The notes beneath the pieces are model-generated. The model was not told where the DNA came from and did no database searches. It saw nothing but the letters and a program-made list of their open reading frames with translations. From CAWKMN01 sp963850765 (GTDB taxonomy: Bacteria > Chloroflexota > Anaerolineae > Aggregatilineales > Aggregatilineaceae), in NCBI GenBank assembly GCA_963850765.1, contig CAWKMN010000003.1:744001-808000 (forward strand): 64,000 nucleotides of DNA. Reading direction: 5' to 3'. Below are positions 61,406 to 64,000 of the stretch, piece after piece. Made by a program: the position numbers and the translations under genes. How positions within the stretch are numbered: the first letter of the stretch is position 1; each line of letters begins with the position of its first letter.

Positions 61406-62223
61406 TCACCAGTCTCGTTTTTTTCGTCGAACGAATCGCCTTTGGATTGTATATCCTGAGCATCGGCGGCATCCTGTGGATGGCCTACCGGCTCCAGCAG
61501 GCGCGCCGCGAGCTGAGCGTCTCGCAGTTTAAGCTCGAACGCGAGCACGCCCTGGTGCGGCGAGCCAGCGCGGTGACAATGGGCGGGCTGTTGATCGAAT
61601 TCCTGATCGCGGTGTGGGCCATTGCCAACATGATGGCCCCGACCCTGCGCGATATTCGCCTGGGGTCCGGCGATAGTTCCAGCCTGGAACAGGAGCAGTT
61701 TGTCACGAGCACGCCCGCCCCGAACCCGCCTGTTGCGCTCGGCGGCAGCGGCCCGGTGGGAGATACCTCGGACATCTTCGCCACGCCGATGCCGACGGCA
61801 ACTCCGGTGGGGACCATCATGCCGGATGCCCCGGAGATCGTCGGTTGTCCGCGCGAAAACGCCTGGATTCACATTCCGGGCAACGGGCAGCTTCTCTACG
61901 AAGCCACGACGATCCTGGGCACCGCCACCACCAGCGATTTTGCTTTTTATCGCTTCGAGATCAAGCCGATGGTGCCGGGGGCCGAATTCGCGCCGATTGG
62001 GGGTGACAACCCGGTGCCGGTGGTAGACGGGCCCCTGGGCGAGATCCTGCCGTTTAACTTCGAGAACGGGCCTTACCGCTTCCGGCTGGTCGTGTTTGAC
62101 AACACGACGATGCTGCGCGCGCTGTGCGAGATCACAATCCACATCAGCGATCCGCCGCCCACGCCCACGCCGATCGGCGGCACCGGCGAAGAAGCCACCC
62201 CGCCCGCGGAAGACACCGATTAG
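61402..62223 (+). CDS. Membrane-anchored protein with extracytoplasmic Ig-like domain, unknown
   Basis: 273 residues, ATG in overlap with punA (ATGA). Two TM helices: LYILSIGGILWMAYRLQQ at residues ~14-31 and AVTMGGLLIEFLIAVWAIAN about residues 57-76. A Pro/Thr linker (TSTPAPNPPVALGGS, PMPTATPVG) precedes a beta-rich region with a conserved-looking CPRENAWIHIPGNGQL and YRFRLVVFDNTTMLRALCEI, then a Thr/Pro tail (TPTPIGGTGEEATPPAED). The topology suggests both ends are outside or in one compartment, with the domain extracellular. No known family is recognised. Confidence 0.6.
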   Translation: MITSLVFFVERIAFGLYILSIGGILWMAYRLQQARRELSVSQFKLEREHALVRRASAVTMGGLLIEFLIAVWAIANMMAPTLRDIRLGSGDSSSLEQEQFVTSTPAPNPPVALGGSGPVGDTSDIFATPMPTATPVGTIMPDAPEIVGCPRENAWIHIPGNGQLLYEATTILGTATTSDFAFYRFEIKPMVPGAEFAPIGGDNPVPVVDGPLGEILPFNFENGPYRFRLVVFDNTTMLRALCEITIHISDPPPTPTPIGGTGEEATPPAEDTD

Positions 62224-62265
62224 GTTGTCTGTGCATTTATAAACTCTATCCCCCGGCCTTTTCCT

Positions 62266-62309
62266 CACAGGTGGAGAAAGGGAGCGCTGAAGTCCCTCTC
62301 CACCCTGTG
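62266..62309. repeat. Intergenic inverted repeat CACAGGTGGAGA...TCTCCACCCTGTG
   Basis: CACAGGTGGAGAAAGGGA (62266-62283) and TCCCTCTCCACCCTGTG (62293-62309), 9 bases apart, nearly perfect. GGGAGGGATTTAGGGAGGGG follows. Such elements with TTTAGGG-type flanks are dispersed repeats in several bacterial phyla. It lies between the membrane protein gene and convergent yqeC-mocA. Confidence 0.6.
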
Positions 62310-62335
62310 GGGAGGGATTTAGGGAGGGGCTGCCT

Positions 62336-63692
62336 TTAGCTCAACCCCGCCAGGAGCCGCGCGCGCTTGTACGCTTCGGGGGTGTCGAGATCGCGCAGAA
62401 TGCTGTCGGTACGCACATCGACCAGCGCCGTGTGTTCAGGATGGCGGCGAATCACGTCTCGCGGCGCGCCTCCCTCCTGCGCCAGCAGTTCGGACCAGAA
62501 CCGCCGCGCGATCAGAACCGGGTGGCCGCGCTCGCCGCGGTGCGTGGGGATAACGATCTCACCCCGGCCTTCCGCATACGCCGACAGCACCCGCCCCAGG
62601 ACCCGCCCATCCAGAAACGGCTGATCGCCCATCACGACCAGGCAGGCGGCGGTGGAATCGGGCAGCGCCAGCAGTCCCGCTTGCAGCGAGGACAGCATCT
62701 CGCCCTGCGCGTACTGCGGATTATGCACGATCTGCACCGGCAGCTTGGCCAGCACTTCCGTCACGGCATCGCCTTCATGGCCGGTCACGACGACGATTTC
62801 CGGCAGGCGTGCTCGCCAACAGCCGCGCGACCACCGCTTCGATCACCGTGCGCCCATCCCAGGGCAGCAGGACTTTGGATCGGCCCATCCGTGTGGACAT
62901 CCCCGCGGCCAGCACCACGGCGGAGACACGCTGCCGCAGTTCGTAGATCGGCGGATTCTCCTGCACCGAGCCGAGCGCGACGGCATCGACACGCGGCGAG
63001 CGCAGGATCATCTGCGCAATCCGGCGCACACGGCGGCGGTGGATGCTCTGCGCGGGCACCTTGTTAAGCAGCGCCACGACGCGCGCCGTTTCCGGCACGC
63101 CGCGCAGCCCCAACTGCGGATCGCGCACCGTCACGGCCACCCACGCCGGCAGAATCTCGCCACCCTCTGGGAAACCATATCGCTCCTGGATGCGCGCCGC
63201 GTTGTATACATGATCTTCATCGAGCGGCTGCCCCAGCACATCCATGCCCGCCACGACCACGACCAGCGACGTATCCGGCGGAATCACGGGTTCGTGATCT
63301 TTAGGCGCTTTCAGCGGCAGGCGGCGCGCGCCATCCGCTTCGATCAGCAGCACATCCGAATTCACCGAATCAACCAGCGTGGCGATCATCTCCGGGGGCA
63401 GCCCGTTGACTTTGTGCTGCTCGGCATCTTCATAACGGTAAAGCAGCACAAAGCCGTGCTCATTCAGCCATTGGCGGATCATCTTGGAGGTGACGTCGGG
63501 CGTCAGTCGGACCGCCAGCGGCGCGCGCTCCACCTCGTCGAGTGCCATCCGTGTCGTGGTGGTCGCCAGCACCCGCCAGCCTTCGGCGCGCAGTTCGTCC
63601 GCTGCGCGAAACAGAGCCGATGTTTTGCCACCGGCTCCGATAAACGCCACGACATCCCCGCGCTGAATATGCAGAGCATCCCGTAAGCGCAT
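62336..63692 (-). CDS. YqeC-like protein fused to MocA-type nucleotidyltransferase (frameshifted near 62810)
   Basis: Start ATG 63692, overlapping the TGA of the next gene. N-terminal ~220 residues are YqeC-like (putative selenium-dependent hydroxylase accessory protein): DVVAFIGAGGKTSALFRAAD, VLLIEADGARRLPLKAPKDH and VPPDTSLVVVV-type (IPPDTSLVVVVAGMDVLGQP). Then a nucleotidyltransferase like MocA/MobA: VSAVVLAAGMSTRMGRSKVL, LPWDGRTVIEAVVARLL. Here the frame breaks; the next frame gives RLPEIVVVTGHEGDAVTEV, LVVMGDQPFLDGRV and IPTHRGERGHPVLIARR to the stop. MocA attaches CMP to molybdopterin. The fusion of YqeC and MocA is compact and fits Mo-hydroxylase maturation. Confidence 0.8.
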
Positions 63693-64000
63693 CAATCCAT
63701 CCTGCCTACTAAACCATCGTTGAGCCGTGCGATCACCGGCGGCGCGCTGAGTACCGCCTCGATTACCCCGCCGCCAATCGCCAGCGCCTTGTCGGAGATG
63801 GTAAAACAGTGCTCACGAACGCCGCGCGGATCCACATCCCCGATCTTCAGTCCCTGCGGAACCCGCACAGCGGGGTGAATCAACCCGCGCAGCACGCCGT
63901 CAAACGGCGCATGAACCTCCTGATCCTCAACCCGCGCGATCACCGCCCCCGCCGTTACCTGATCGCCAATCGCCGCCTGCCCGATCACATAGCCAGCGGC
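63692..64000 (-). CDS. yqeB: YqeB/EF2563 family selenium-dependent molybdenum hydroxylase maturation protein, C-terminal part (runs off right edge)
   Basis: About 103 residues in the window, ending RLNDGLVGRMD at 63692-63694, which overlaps the yqeC-mocA start. GAVIARVEDQEVHAPFDGVL, RGLIHPAVRVPQGLKIGDVD and VREHCFTISDKALAIGGGVI are typical of EF2563 proteins. In bacteria this gene goes with yqeC and mocA, near xanthine dehydrogenase-type enzymes. The N-terminal XdhC/CoxI-like portion lies outside. Confidence 0.85.
   Translation of the reverse strand, partial: AAGYVIGQAAIGDQVTAGAVIARVEDQEVHAPFDGVLRGLIHPAVRVPQGLKIGDVDPRGVREHCFTISDKALAIGGGVIEAVLSAPPVIARLNDGLVGRMD

Overview
The window reads as a chromosomal segment of a GC-rich, free-living bacterium, most likely a member of the Chloroflexota (Anaerolineae-like). 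This is inferred from gene content and neighbourhoods, not from a search: a membrane-anchored YvcK, an FHA/proline-rich/one-TM protein, tandem DegV genes after a DAK2 protein, a bacterial Elp3, an archaeal-type phosphoglycerate mutase, and short palindromic repeats of the GGGGCG...CGCCCC kind. Almost everything is housekeeping or cell-envelope metabolism. I see no prophage, transposase, CRISPR array, plasmid or toxin-antitoxin locus.

Layout. 1-4.3 kb (minus strand): response regulator, TPR protein, two LamG-like proteins and the start of mtaB, tightly packed. 4.5-8.3 kb: ftsK and rpe; rpmB converges on rpe. 8.7-16.6 kb: Asp23 protein, FakA-like DAK2 protein, two DegV (FakB-like) proteins, recG, coaD, a coiled-coil protein and rpmF, a lipid and DNA-repair run. 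16.9-20.9 kb: fabD, glnA, a moaB/mogA-type gene, tRNA-Met and adk. 20.9-27.3 kb: a kinase-fold protein lacking catalytic residues, a GH13 enzyme, an LCP ligase, an octanoyltransferase and a DUF4230 protein. 27.3-31.0 kb: elp3 divergent from a Trm9-like methyltransferase, then mutY. 31.0-36 kb: arsR-arsM with a duplicated operator, a molybdopterin oxidoreductase, an adrenodoxin-reductase-type flavoprotein and moeA. 36-38.6 kb: FHA protein, primary sigma factor and yceD. 38.9-48 kb: a polysaccharide/glycosyltransferase run containing rnhB, then MoxR-DUF58, a spermidine-synthase-like membrane protein and a TIGR01906 membrane protein. 48-55.7 kb: glycolysis (apgM, yvcK, gap, pgk, tpiA) and a membrane protein with an acidic tail. 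55.7-62.2 kb: wecA-like, upp, ruvB, DUF2905, queA, punA. 62.3-64 kb: molybdenum-hydroxylase maturation (yqeC-mocA fusion, yqeB).

The most important caution is sequence quality or genuine gene decay. At least ten conserved genes (TPR protein, rpmB, elp3, FHA protein, speE-like, TIGR01906, upp, ruvB twice, mocA) are broken by frameshifts. Nearly all are repaired by removing one base, and one more gene has an in-frame TGA. The consistent +1 direction in housekeeping genes points to uncorrected insertion errors in the assembly. Those genes are annotated here over their full repaired span.

The biology most worth a second look is: the divergent elp3/Trm9-like pair, which suggests a wobble-uridine modification branch known from eukaryotes; the arsR-arsM locus with two matching operators and an apparently leaderless arsR; a membrane-tethered pseudokinase; a GH13 enzyme with Asn in place of the expected transition-state Asp; and several families of intergenic inverted repeats.
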